This document shows positions 17,898 through 26,828 of a DNA stretch of 64,000 nucleotides, piece by piece; within the stretch, counting starts at the first letter, position 1; each line of letters begins with the position of its first letter. The notes under the pieces are model-generated. The model was not told the DNA's origin and searched no databases. It saw only the letters and a program-made list of their open reading frames with translations. The stretch comes from JBBEBE01 sp040882505 (GTDB taxonomy: Bacteria; Bacteroidota; Rhodothermia; Balneolales; Balneolaceae): the NCBI GenBank assembly GCA_040882505.1, contig JBBEBE010000005.1, forward strand, positions 186,001-250,000, in the 5' to 3' direction. Position numbers and translations under genes: made by a program.

Positions 17898-19223
17898 TTA
17901 CCGAACAGTGGTCGACTCGTTGATCCAACCGTAGCAGGCATCCACACTATCATCAATTTGGAACGAATCCCCTGCTTCCCATCCGTTGAAGAATTTATCT
18001 TCCGTAGACGGTTGTACTGCTTCGTACGATGCATATTGCCGATTCACCGTGCTACTCAGGGACGGGGATGCATCTCGTGCCCGATCCAGGTAATCCAGAA
18101 CCAGCCAGTATACCGTACGATCCCGACGCTCCATGCTTCGATCGGATGTACACCGGTTTACCGCTGCTGCATAAATGCTGGCCAGCCTCATGTACGCGTC
18201 ACCGGAATTTCCATCGAGCTGGAGAGCACGGCGAGTTGTCTGACGGGCTTGCTGAAGATCCCCCTGCTGCTGCTGGACATCGGCAATCTGGAGCAAGACA
18301 TTCACCCGATGTGCATCGGATGCTGCCTTCTCCTCTGCTTCGTTCAGATACCGAAGTGCCTCGCTGTTCTGTGCATTGGCGAGTGCCAAATCGGCCATAG
18401 CCATTGTATGATCAAAGTCTGGATTCAGATCATACAGCCGGGTAGCTGTCTCTGTTGCCTTCTCTTGATCATCCAGCTCTTCGTAGAGCCCGGCCAGCTC
18501 CTCAAGAATCTCTTCCGGATTTTCGCTGCCGGCCAGTTGCTCTTCCAAAAATACGACCCGCTCGGACGGATCGGAGAAAAGACCGTTTCGTGCTTCATCG
18601 ATTGCTTCCTGAAGGGATGCACTCGCAAGCGGTTCCATCTGCTCAATCATGGCAAGTGCTTCGTCCCGCTCTCCATTGCTGGCAACGTGATCCAACAGGA
18701 TTCGGGCATAATAGCCGTCGGCAGTTTCCACAAACTGCTCGGGATCCAGCGCATAGGCTTTCTGGTACTGCTCGTACGCTTGGTCCATTGCATTTTCAAT
18801 ATAATCCCGGTTCTCTTGATAGAAACGGCCCTTCCGGTTAATCCAACGAAACTCGTCAATTTCCTCCTCCGTAAAGGTCTCCATCGCGAGATCGTAGACG
18901 CCAAGTGCTTTTTGATAATACTCTCTACGGACCGTTGGATCGCTCTCCTGTTCGGCCAGGCCAGCATAAATGTCGATCAGTCGCTCAAACTGTCGGTCCA
19001 GGGAGAAACTACTGTGTCCCTGAATCTCTCTCGGTTTCGCTTCGAGCATCCATTCACCAAACGTAAGGGCCATTTCGTAGTCCCCGGTTCGATAATTTTC
19101 GTAAAAGAGAGAATAGGCCTCCAAATGCCCCATACCGTACGGAGGCTCTGCTTCGCCTCCCTGAGCAGATGCTGTCGTGGTAAGAGCCAGCAGTAGGCCG
19201 GTAACGAGAATCAGCTTTTTCAT
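17898..19223 (-). CDS. Secreted TPR-repeat protein with conserved C-terminal tail
   Basis: A 441-residue protein with a clear signal peptide (MKKLILVTGLLLALTTTASA). The mature part is very acidic and built of tetratricopeptide-like helices from residue 30 to about 380. The end carries GWEAGDSFQIDDS, then CYGWINESTTVR, a tail shared by a conserved FCB family of periplasmic TPR proteins of unknown role. The ATG at 19223 was chosen for the signal peptide; an in-frame start 19 codons upstream adds no similarity. It is the last gene of a five-gene minus-strand operon and follows an outer-membrane barrel gene. Confidence 0.82.
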   Translation of the reverse strand: MKKLILVTGLLLALTTTASAQGGEAEPPYGMGHLEAYSLFYENYRTGDYEMALTFGEWMLEAKPREIQGHSSFSLDRQFERLIDIYAGLAEQESDPTVRREYYQKALGVYDLAMETFTEEEIDEFRWINRKGRFYQENRDYIENAMDQAYEQYQKAYALDPEQFVETADGYYARILLDHVASNGERDEALAMIEQMEPLASASLQEAIDEARNGLFSDPSERVVFLEEQLAGSENPEEILEELAGLYEELDDQEKATETATRLYDLNPDFDHTMAMADLALANAQNSEALRYLNEAEEKAASDAHRVNVLLQIADVQQQQGDLQQARQTTRRALQLDGNSGDAYMRLASIYAAAVNRCTSDRSMERRDRTVYWLVLDYLDRARDASPSLSSTVNRQYASYEAVQPSTEDKFFNGWEAGDSFQIDDSVDACYGWINESTTVR

Positions 19224-19299
19224 GATGTTGTGCTTGTGATGATTACTACCTGAAACCTTGTTACTCGTCCATCCATTCATTCGGGATCAGACGATTAGA

Positions 19300-20598
19300 T
19301 TACTGAAACATCGGGGGAACAAACATGATTTCGGCCAAATTGAGCGTAACCTTGAGTCCCCAAATACGTTCATCCACTTGCTGTGAATTTTCAGCACCCC
19401 TGAAGCCCATATAAAATCCGATGTCTACAGAGGATGCTGTGCGGCCGGACAGAATTCCCAACCCGGCATGAAGCGTTACAGTATCTACGGTATCTCCACC
19501 CACGTTCAAGTATCCGGTATCCTTCGAGGCACCGGCACTATACTTGAATCTGGAAAAGAAACCTCCCGCTTCATCATTTCGATACGGATGGAATTCAAAC
19601 CCTCCACCCATTCTACGTCGATTTCGGAGCATTTGTTCCTGGGAAGCCTGGAAGGTGTACCGGGCACTCCCGAACTTCTGCTCCAGCCATTCTGCATGCA
19701 ATACAAAATAACGGCTTGGAGTATACGTAAGACCCATATTAAATTCTAACGGCAACTCGATCGTTCCGTTACGTACCGATGAGTCTCCAAGGAGATCGAC
19801 TCGCTGATTCTGATTGCGTACCAGTCGATAAGATTCCACATCTCGACTCATATCCAATTCGGTCGGGAGAAAAATATTGAACCCGGCAGCCCAGTCGTCG
19901 CCTTCATTCAGCAGATCTCCCCTCCGAAGGAACAGTCCGAATCGGTGCCCCAAACCGGTCCCGGTCAATTGTTCATCATAGGTCATGCTTCCAAACGCAG
20001 CGTTGTCGAAATCAAAACGGTGATAGCGATTGAGTGATGCGAAGTAGTAGTTCATCGCGTAACCAACAGCAATGTTGCTGTTTATCCGATATCCAAGACC
20101 CGCTTCTGCCCGATTTACACCTCCGGTACCTTCGACCTGGTTGAGGAACTCCACATCGAGTTGATCAGACGTCATGGATCCTTCATTCTCCAGTGAGAAG
20201 TTGGAGCGCGTGACCGGCATGAACCCGACTGAAAGTCCCAACCGATTACGCTGAATCGGTAGGATCAACTGAAATCGCTCGATCATATAACGGTTCCGGG
20301 CAGACTGATTCACGCCCTGTGTTGCATTCAAATGCTGCATATCCAGAGACAATGCTCCCCGAGAGTACGCTCCTACGCCCCAAAGTGCAGGATTGGCACT
20401 GTTGACGACATAATTGTCAAATGAACTTACCCCGCGCAAACCTGTCCCAGAGGCTCCCGCGGCATAAAGATCCAAGGGTTCACCAAATGCGACATGTGAA
20501 TACGCCGAACCCGTGTGGTTCTGGCGTTCCTCGCCCTGTGCCATCAGCAGCGCTGGAAACAAGGCCCATACAGTGATTGAGAGTAGTCGGTAGATCAT
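19300..20598 (-). CDS. Outer-membrane beta-barrel protein, PorV/FadL-like
   Basis: A 432-residue protein with a signal peptide cleaved after LLMAQ. The mature protein has alternating hydrophobic/polar beta strands throughout, with FLRRGDLLNEGDDWAAGFNI and FVLHAEWLEQKFGSARYTF resembling the PorV/PorQ and FadL-type barrels of the FCB group. It ends in a short strand, EIMFVPPMFQ, with a terminal aromatic region. Its start overlaps the stop of the upstream lipoprotein gene by four bases (ATGA), so the two are translationally coupled. A role as transporter or as secretion-related porin cannot be decided. Confidence 0.72.
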   Translation of the reverse strand: MIYRLLSITVWALFPALLMAQGEERQNHTGSAYSHVAFGEPLDLYAAGASGTGLRGVSSFDNYVVNSANPALWGVGAYSRGALSLDMQHLNATQGVNQSARNRYMIERFQLILPIQRNRLGLSVGFMPVTRSNFSLENEGSMTSDQLDVEFLNQVEGTGGVNRAEAGLGYRINSNIAVGYAMNYYFASLNRYHRFDFDNAAFGSMTYDEQLTGTGLGHRFGLFLRRGDLLNEGDDWAAGFNIFLPTELDMSRDVESYRLVRNQNQRVDLLGDSSVRNGTIELPLEFNMGLTYTPSRYFVLHAEWLEQKFGSARYTFQASQEQMLRNRRRMGGGFEFHPYRNDEAGGFFSRFKYSAGASKDTGYLNVGGDTVDTVTLHAGLGILSGRTASSVDIGFYMGFRGAENSQQVDERIWGLKVTLNLAEIMFVPPMFQ

Positions 20599-21857
20599 GA
20601 TTCGTCCGAATTGACCGAAGTAATTACAATTCTGGGGCGACGGTCGTCATCCGATGCCTGGTCGTTGTACAGTGGTATGGTAAAGAGTACACCGTTCATG
20701 GACTGTGCCGTCATATAAAACGTTCCAGGTCGGGGAGCATCATAGAGCAGATCCCGAACGTGACTGGTGATATTGAATCGGTAGCTGTCCGTCTCTTCAT
20801 CATAGAGAGCGACAAAATCGGGTTGCCGGGAAAAAATCCAGTCACCGACCCGATCGGAATTGACCCGGTGAAGCTGCAACTGATTCACAGCCGGGCGATT
20901 GAAATGATCCGGCAGGTTGGCCTCCAGGCTTTGCCGATTGACATTCACGACCAGTTGGACGTGAACCAAATTTCGATTCTCCACCTCCTCCGATGTCAGT
21001 CCCGTCTCGAGTTCTCCAAATGAATGAAGCGTACTCAGAAGATGGATACTTTCCGGATCGGCTTGTCCTGCAGGATCCCGCTCACCAACATATCCCCAAT
21101 CCAGAGGAGGCAGGAACTGTCGGGGATCCTCATCTTCCTCTTCTTCACCGGAATCTTCGGGTGGCGTCCGGACAAAGCGGGTTTGATCCAGGTTGTCTGC
21201 GTCGGAACTGCTGCTCTGCATGACGGCAAAAAGCATCTTTTCTGTTCCGTCTGCAGGAACAATTGCCAGGCCGGGGAACTCCTCCCGATACGTCGAATCC
21301 CGATCAACCTCCTGATTGGAAAGATAGGCCTCAAACTCTTCACGCCAGGTCTGGGAGAGATCCACTTCCACCGTTTCGTTCTGGTTTACCGTAAATTCTC
21401 CCACTTTCTCGGCAGAATCAAACGGCTGGCTCTCTTCGAACTTCAACTCGTTGCCTCGCCACACATCTTCTGCTCGGTAGATTTCGAACGTTGCAGACGT
21501 GAGTGTATCCCCGTATACAGCTCCGGAAAAGACCAACCGTAGTTGAAACGGAATCTCTCCGGTGACATCCGAGCCGATCGATGTCGTATCGATTGCCGGC
21601 TTGATTAATCCCACGGATCGATAGCGTCCAAAAAGCGGGTCATCAACCTCTCCGAGAGCCATGAATGAAAGATTTCCACTGTATGCACTCGATTGAACCG
21701 GATCCAGGGACTGCACAGGCAGGGTTCGGGTTTCGAGCTTGCCCTCGGAGTCCAGGAAATCACTTCCGACTCCTCCGGGATCTTCACACGCTGTGATAAA
21801 AATAAGAAACAGCACCACCGGAGCGGCGACTTTAAACAATCTGGTTATGACCTGCAC
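20595..21857 (-). CDS. DUF4270-like outer-membrane lipoprotein
   Basis: A 420-residue protein with a lipoprotein signal: hydrophobic AAPVVLFLIFITAC with C24 as likely lipidation site. The mature part is beta-rich, with DDPLFGRYRSVGLIKPAI near residue 75 and strands ending in PRIVITSVNSDES. The DUF4270 assignment rests on overall pattern and on neighbourhood: in many Bacteroidota this family lies beside a short starch-synthase-like gene, as here. Function is unknown. It lies 66 bases downstream of that gene and is coupled to the following barrel gene. Confidence 0.65.
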   Translation of the reverse strand: MQVITRLFKVAAPVVLFLIFITACEDPGGVGSDFLDSEGKLETRTLPVQSLDPVQSSAYSGNLSFMALGEVDDPLFGRYRSVGLIKPAIDTTSIGSDVTGEIPFQLRLVFSGAVYGDTLTSATFEIYRAEDVWRGNELKFEESQPFDSAEKVGEFTVNQNETVEVDLSQTWREEFEAYLSNQEVDRDSTYREEFPGLAIVPADGTEKMLFAVMQSSSSDADNLDQTRFVRTPPEDSGEEEEDEDPRQFLPPLDWGYVGERDPAGQADPESIHLLSTLHSFGELETGLTSEEVENRNLVHVQLVVNVNRQSLEANLPDHFNRPAVNQLQLHRVNSDRVGDWIFSRQPDFVALYDEETDSYRFNITSHVRDLLYDAPRPGTFYMTAQSMNGVLFTIPLYNDQASDDDRRPRIVITSVNSDES

Positions 21858-21923
21858 GTGACCTTGTCTGTGAAGTGGTAATTCTATCTGACGGGTTTGG
21901 TAACGGAGACCCTGTCGGTTCTA

Positions 21924-22739
21924 TTATTCATCCTTGTCAACGGAGCCGGCAATCTCCTGATAATAGTCGGCAAACTTGCTGGAAACATCTTCCGGGGATC
22001 CCTGGATCTTGGAAGGCTTGATTTTTAATTCTTTGAACAGATCGTCAAACTGGTCCGAAAGGTGGTTTCCGGTAACCACATGATCGCTGTATTGCAGACC
22101 CAGACGAAGGAGGTCTGTCGATCCATCCTTTACCAACTCTTCTCTGGACACATCTTCGGGAAGCCCGAGAAGATCCAGAATCCGGTCATTGTCAAAGACA
22201 CCCTTGTTCTCCGGATGATGCAGATTGTAGACGATTTTCGTCTTCTTGAAGATCGCCTCGTCTTTATACTTCGTTCGGGCCAAAAGGGGGATGAGGCCGG
22301 CCGGCCAGTCGTGACAGTGAATAATGTCCGGCTCCCACCCGAGACTCATGACCGTTTCAAGAACTCCTTTGTTGTAAAAGACCAGTCGTTCGGCGTTGTC
22401 CGGATACCACTCTTCCGACTTGGTATCATGGAACATCCCCTTTCGTTTGAAGTAGGTATCGTTGTCCAGAAAGTACACCTGAAGTTTCGCATTTGGAATG
22501 CTTGCGACCTTGATCTTCATGCTCTCGACCGTATCGCCGACCTCTACTTCAATCCCGGAGAGCCGAATCACCTCGTGCAGTCGGTTACGACGATCGTTGA
22601 TCGTGCCGTACTTTGGAAGAAGGATTCGGATTTCGAACCCTTTGTCCTGCAATGACGCCGGCAGAAAACGTAGCAGATCGGCCGTATAGGTCATTCGTGC
22701 AAAAGGAGCAATTTCTGCGGCTGCGTATAATATCTTCAT
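21924..22739 (-). CDS. Single-domain glycogen/starch synthase-like protein (GT5 N-terminal half)
   Basis: A 271-residue protein covering only the N-terminal GT5 domain: MKILYAAAEIAPFARMTY, IRILLPKYGTINDRRNRLHEV, KGVLETVMSLGWEPDIIHCHDWPAG and IVYNLHHPENKGVFD are recognisable against GlgA. The ADP-glucose-binding KxGGL motif is replaced by ARMTYTADL, and the entire C-terminal GT1 nucleotide-binding domain of normal GlgA (about 480 residues) is absent. Short homologues of this type are common in Bacteroidota and often labelled glycogen synthase. Real glycogen synthesis by this protein is doubtful. It follows comA by 25 bases and precedes the DUF4270-like gene. Confidence 0.75.
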   Translation of the reverse strand: MKILYAAAEIAPFARMTYTADLLRFLPASLQDKGFEIRILLPKYGTINDRRNRLHEVIRLSGIEVEVGDTVESMKIKVASIPNAKLQVYFLDNDTYFKRKGMFHDTKSEEWYPDNAERLVFYNKGVLETVMSLGWEPDIIHCHDWPAGLIPLLARTKYKDEAIFKKTKIVYNLHHPENKGVFDNDRILDLLGLPEDVSREELVKDGSTDLLRLGLQYSDHVVTGNHLSDQFDDLFKELKIKPSKIQGSPEDVSSKFADYYQEIAGSVDKDE

Positions 22740-22764
22740 GATACTCTCGTGCTAATAGAAGTGA

Positions 22765-23592
22765 CTATTCCGGATCTGCCGATCCTCCATTTTCGCCATT
22801 TTTCGGATAGAGATTTCCAATGGACTCGTCGTTCAGCGAATAGAAATCAAACAGCGTGTCTCCCCGCAACCCAAGCCGGAGTGTTTCCACCGGAATCACC
22901 TCCATCGGCTGGATGTTTCCGAGATTCACATTGCTTCCGAATTTACGGATAAACCAGACCTGTTGCTCTTTTTGCGGAGCTTCGAAGATCAGATGTTCCG
23001 AAGGTATCTGGTCGGTGATCTCGTCAATCAATCCCGACCGGACTTCGCCGTTGGGACGAAAAACACCAACGGTACCGCTTTCTCGTGCTTCACAAATAAT
23101 CTTCCAGGCACCGGCTTCCAGCTCCTGCTCAATCATCCGCACCCATTTGTAGGGTGGAATAATGTCGTTGGGGTTTTTGCTTCCTACCTCGGAAAGAACG
23201 GTAAACTCTTCACTGAGTCGTCGGATAATCTCCACTTTTCGCTTGTCGGAGAGCCAAATAGTTCCGTTCGAAACCTCGACATAGCGGATATTGTACTGAT
23301 GAAGCAGCTCGACATAGTTTTCCAGCTGATCACGCAGAACGTAAGCTTCAAACAGAGTCCCGCCAAAGTAGACCGGGATGTCGTACTCCCGGTACACATC
23401 CAGCTTTCGATCCAGATTCTGGGTTACATACGCCGTTCCCCAACCCAACTTGATGATGTCTACGTGATCGCACGACACCTCGCAAAAATCCTCCGCTTGT
23501 CGAACACTGTATCCTTTGTCCAGTGCCAGTGTCAGCCCCTTGGTACGAGGTTTTTTGGTCCGGTCGGGAAGGTGATTCAATTGGAATGGCAT
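22765..23592 (-). CDS. comA: Phosphosulfolactate synthase (ComA) family protein
   Basis: ComA adds sulfite to phosphoenolpyruvate to give (R)-phosphosulfolactate, the first step of coenzyme M synthesis in archaea. This 275-residue protein has the family motifs in order: KPRTKGLTLALDKGYS, VDIIKLGWGTAYV, PVYFGGTLFEAYV, IRYVEVSNGTIWL, VLSEVGSKNPND, KIICEARESGTVGVF and LIFEAPQKEQQVWFI. It heads the operon that continues with the short GT5 protein. A ComB-family phosphatase gene lies in this window at 43.5-44.2 kb, so a sulfolactate route is plausible. The product's use (sulfolactate, cysteate, sulfonolipid) is inference. Confidence 0.88.
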   Translation of the reverse strand: MPFQLNHLPDRTKKPRTKGLTLALDKGYSVRQAEDFCEVSCDHVDIIKLGWGTAYVTQNLDRKLDVYREYDIPVYFGGTLFEAYVLRDQLENYVELLHQYNIRYVEVSNGTIWLSDKRKVEIIRRLSEEFTVLSEVGSKNPNDIIPPYKWVRMIEQELEAGAWKIICEARESGTVGVFRPNGEVRSGLIDEITDQIPSEHLIFEAPQKEQQVWFIRKFGSNVNLGNIQPMEVIPVETLRLGLRGDTLFDFYSLNDESIGNLYPKNGENGGSADPE

Positions 23593-23688
23593 GTGTGAAT
23601 TGATTATTCTGGAACCCGCTCAAGATAGTAAATGACGATCTCTTTAAAAAGCTGGAGATCTCCAGCCGATTCGCGTGACCCACTCTCT

Positions 23689-24915
23689 ATGAAGCCGATC
23701 CCGTTTATCGCAAGGCGCTATCTGTTTTCGGGCCAGCGGATCACTCTGCTCTCGGTGTTGACGTGGCTCAGCATCGCGGGGGTCACCGTCGGCACGGCGT
23801 TGCTCATCGCCATACTGTCCGTCTTCAACGGATTTTACGATGTCATTCACGGGATTCTGCAGGCACAGGATCCCGACATACGGATCGAACACATCTCCGA
23901 ACAGCCGTTTCACGATCCATTTGAACAGATCGATTCGTTGCAGGAACTTGAAGGGATCGTCACGGTAACGCCCTATCTACGCGGTAAATCCATGCTCACC
24001 CTCCGACCCGGGGAGAGTGAAGTCGTATCGGTTCGCGGCGTCGATCCGGAAACATTTCTCCAAGTCAATCCCGTCGACTCCCATCTCGTATCGGGATCCA
24101 TCGATCTGGACGTTCGTAACGGTCAACCCGGTATCATCATCTCTCAATCCCTTCAGCGACGATACCGTCTTCGAGAGGGGGACGAACTGGTTCTCTTGAG
24201 TGCTGCCGGAATGCGGCGTGCACTCACCCAGTTCTCTGCCCCCCGAACAGCTCGTTTTCAAGTACGTGGTGTCTTCTCGATTCAGGAGATCACACCCGGT
24301 GATCAACTATTGATGGATTTGGAAGCTGCCCAGCGACTATTTGGTCAGCGAGACCGAATCAACGGTCTGGATCTCTCTCTCTCTCAACCCGACAACGCCG
24401 ATCAGGTTCGCAACCAAATTCTTCAGACGCTCGGCCCGGAGTGGTCGGTTCAGACGTGGTACGATCTTCAGCGCCCACTCTATGATGTGATGGAACTGGA
24501 AAAATGGGGGTCTTACTTCATTCTGATGATCATTGTCCTGGTGGCTGTACTCAATATTGTCGGATCCCTCACAATGCTTGTCCTGCAAAAACGGAGAGAT
24601 ATCGGAATTCTCCGCACAATGGGGATGACCTCTGTTCAAATCGGTCAGATCTTCCGCATGCAGGGACTTCTCATCGGATTCATTGGTTCGTTTCTTGGGG
24701 GAGGGCTCGGATTGCTTTTGGTCACTCTTCAGGATCGACTCGGCCTCATTCGCCTCTCTTCCTCCTTCATTCTGGATGCGTATCCGGTTTCGTTGAACGG
24801 TTCCGATGTCGCCATTGTCCTCGGTGGAAGCCTGTTTCTCTGTTTGGCAGCCAGTTGGTACCCGTCCCGCAGGGCTGCAGCCATTGATCCGGCAGAAGCC
24901 GTACGCTATGAATAG
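23689..24915 (+). CDS. LolC/LolE-like ABC transporter permease
   Basis: A 408-residue membrane protein starting MKPIPFIARRYLFSGQRIT, with a first membrane helix (about 20-46), a large periplasmic domain of some 220 residues, then three C-terminal helices (from ILMIIVLVAVLNIVGSLTML, through GLLIGFIGSFLGGGLGLLLV, to VAIVLGGSLFLCLAASWYP) of the FtsX fold. MVLQKRRDIGILRTMGMT is the coupling-helix motif. This fits the permease of the system that releases lipoproteins from the inner membrane. The start ATG was chosen for the conserved N terminus. The gene stands alone and is divergent from comA; lolA is at 40.3 kb and lolD is not in the window. Confidence 0.86.
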   Translation: MKPIPFIARRYLFSGQRITLLSVLTWLSIAGVTVGTALLIAILSVFNGFYDVIHGILQAQDPDIRIEHISEQPFHDPFEQIDSLQELEGIVTVTPYLRGKSMLTLRPGESEVVSVRGVDPETFLQVNPVDSHLVSGSIDLDVRNGQPGIIISQSLQRRYRLREGDELVLLSAAGMRRALTQFSAPRTARFQVRGVFSIQEITPGDQLLMDLEAAQRLFGQRDRINGLDLSLSQPDNADQVRNQILQTLGPEWSVQTWYDLQRPLYDVMELEKWGSYFILMIIVLVAVLNIVGSLTMLVLQKRRDIGILRTMGMTSVQIGQIFRMQGLLIGFIGSFLGGGLGLLLVTLQDRLGLIRLSSSFILDAYPVSLNGSDVAIVLGGSLFLCLAASWYPSRRAAAIDPAEAVRYE

Positions 24916-24927
24916 AGCCCCGTTCCC

Positions 24928-26625
24928 TTACCCTTCGTCGTAACTGTCCGGCAGATCGTTCTCGTAGAGAATGACATCTCCTGCCAGAAGATCGTTTCGA
25001 ATCTTCCGGTTGGCCTCTTCAAGGGAAGCAACCACTTCGACCGACAGATCCGATCCCGTCTCCCGGATTCCCTTCAAAATGGAGGCTGTCTGCCGTTCAC
25101 CAACCAGATAGACCCTCTCCAACGGCGTCTGTCCGATCCATCGACCCAGGCCAAGATGCTCCTCCTCTTGCGCATCTCCCAGCTCGACCATTCCGGGAGT
25201 GACCAGAATACGGCGACCGGATTGAAAAGAGGAGAGAACCCGAATCGCCTCCCGGGCACCGGCCGGATTGGAATTGAACGCATCATCAATAATCGTCACA
25301 TCGCCCTGTTTTCTAAGCTCGAGTCGATGCTCTACCGGTTGGATCCGACGGGCCGATACGGCAATGGTCTCCAGACGAATTCCTTCTGCGAGAGCGACGG
25401 CAGCCGCCAGAAGAAAGTTCTCTACATTGTGTCTCCCGAGAAGTTTCATCTGCACGTCGACCGACTCAATGACCTCCTCCATATTTCGCCAAAAGAGAGT
25501 GAACGACATACCGTCTGGTCCATACACCGGTTCTCCGGCCCATACGGTCCCGGCCGATTTTCCGGTTCGAACCACTCGTGCATGCCCGGCCAGTGAAGCC
25601 ATCCCTGCCACTCTCTCGTCATCACCATTCAGAACCACCAACCCTCCGGGTCGAACCCGTTGTGCCAACACCGACTTCTCCCGTGCAATGGCATCTTGCG
25701 ATCCAAACGTCTCCAGATGCGCCAAACCGACATTGGTCACCACTGAAATCTGCGGCTCTGCAATATCACACAACTCGGATAGATCTCCTTCATATCGTGC
25801 ACCCATCTCGAGGATGAGAATCTGATGCTGCGCATCAAGATCCTGGTTAATTACTTTGCAGATCCCCATCGGTGTATTGTAACTACCCGGTGTCGCACAG
25901 ACCCGGTACCTCTCGGAAAGTAGATCACGTATCATGAATTTCGTACTGGTCTTGCCATAGCTACCGGTAATTCCGATCACTTTGACGCCTGACAGGGCCG
26001 ACAGTTTCTCCCGGGCTTGCCGTTTGAACCCATTTTGTATCCAACGCTCGATCGGAAGTGCAAGCCAACCCGCCACGATCAAGGCAAAAGGAAGAGTCAT
26101 GTCGACCAACAAAAGTCCCATCCACAGTAGCTCGGGTCGAACCGGAAGCAGAAGTCGGTATGCCGGTACATCCAGTGACCCGCTCTGAATTCCCGAAACC
26201 TGCCATACAAGATCGAGTGTCATGTACAGCGACAGGAAGACCAGCAACCCAAAAAGAAGAGCCAATCGTTTGGCTCTCGCCGTAAATACCAGTGGTTTTT
26301 TTCCGGACATGGGCGTTCCGCTTCCCGGAGCATTCAAAAACCAGAAGAGGGTGTATACACTCAGAACCAGCAGTGAGGCTGTCGCCGTCAAACGCTGTGA
26401 CAGGTAGAACAGAAGTGAAACCGTAACAATGAGTAGCAGTGTGTGTTCGGGTCGAACCACCCGTGCGTAGAAGTGGTCCATGACCCACCCAAAAAACTCT
26501 CGCCATTTGTACCCATTCTGCTGCATCATCTGCAGAAAGTAAAGCGCCCGCCGCGAGGTGGAACGCAGCAGGATACCCATGGATAATAGTGCCGTCAGCG
26601 TGACAAACCAGTCGTAAAGTGTCAA
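24928..26625 (-). CDS. Mur ligase family protein (MurF-like) with N-terminal membrane domain
   Basis: A 565-residue fusion. Residues 1-195 contain about five hydrophobic segments (near 5-20, 61-78, 82-98, 119-138, 165-190). Residues 213-565 form a Mur ligase: P-loop GITGSYGKTST at 218-228, TPMGICKVINQ, LEMGARYEGDLSELC, TNVGLAHLETFGS and IDDAFNSNPAGAREAI, all closest to MurF. MurF joins D-Ala-D-Ala to the UDP-MurNAc-tripeptide, normally as a soluble protein without such a domain. The start appears to be TTG; ATG at codon 16 is the alternative but falls inside the first hydrophobic segment. It converges on the LolC/E-like gene. Confidence 0.82.
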   Translation of the reverse strand: MTLYDWFVTLTALLSMGILLRSTSRRALYFLQMMQQNGYKWREFFGWVMDHFYARVVRPEHTLLLIVTVSLLFYLSQRLTATASLLVLSVYTLFWFLNAPGSGTPMSGKKPLVFTARAKRLALLFGLLVFLSLYMTLDLVWQVSGIQSGSLDVPAYRLLLPVRPELLWMGLLLVDMTLPFALIVAGWLALPIERWIQNGFKRQAREKLSALSGVKVIGITGSYGKTSTKFMIRDLLSERYRVCATPGSYNTPMGICKVINQDLDAQHQILILEMGARYEGDLSELCDIAEPQISVVTNVGLAHLETFGSQDAIAREKSVLAQRVRPGGLVVLNGDDERVAGMASLAGHARVVRTGKSAGTVWAGEPVYGPDGMSFTLFWRNMEEVIESVDVQMKLLGRHNVENFLLAAAVALAEGIRLETIAVSARRIQPVEHRLELRKQGDVTIIDDAFNSNPAGAREAIRVLSSFQSGRRILVTPGMVELGDAQEEEHLGLGRWIGQTPLERVYLVGERQTASILKGIRETGSDLSVEVVASLEEANRKIRNDLLAGDVILYENDLPDSYDEG

Positions 26626-26681
26626 AAGAACTCCAATTGGCGTTGGCAGGAGGATTGGTCGATAATCTCTCCCTGAACGTT

Positions 26682-26689
26682 TATATTTG
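26682..26689 (+). promoter_or_regulatory. Putative -7 element (TAnnTTTG) of the sugar nucleotidyltransferase gene
   Basis: TATATTTG, identical to the element before argS, lies 139 bases before the next plus-strand ATG in the region divergent from the MurF-like gene. A TTGG at 26655 could be the -33 element, though the spacing is a little long. Confidence 0.35.
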
Positions 26690-26828
26690 GGGCCGGTCTG
26701 AACGGCACCCGGGCCGGGTCAAAATATGGAAAAGATCCATCACTCTGCACCGTTGATCCAGAACCGAGCTCTGTTGTGGATCCATGGAGTTCAGACCGAC
26801 AATCACAACCCCTGTTGACACCGATCTT

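Noticed and set aside
17958..19196. 412-codon plus-strand open frame
   Set aside because: Antisense to the TPR protein gene; Cys/Ile-rich with no recognisable domain, while the minus-strand frame has a signal peptide and TPR pattern.
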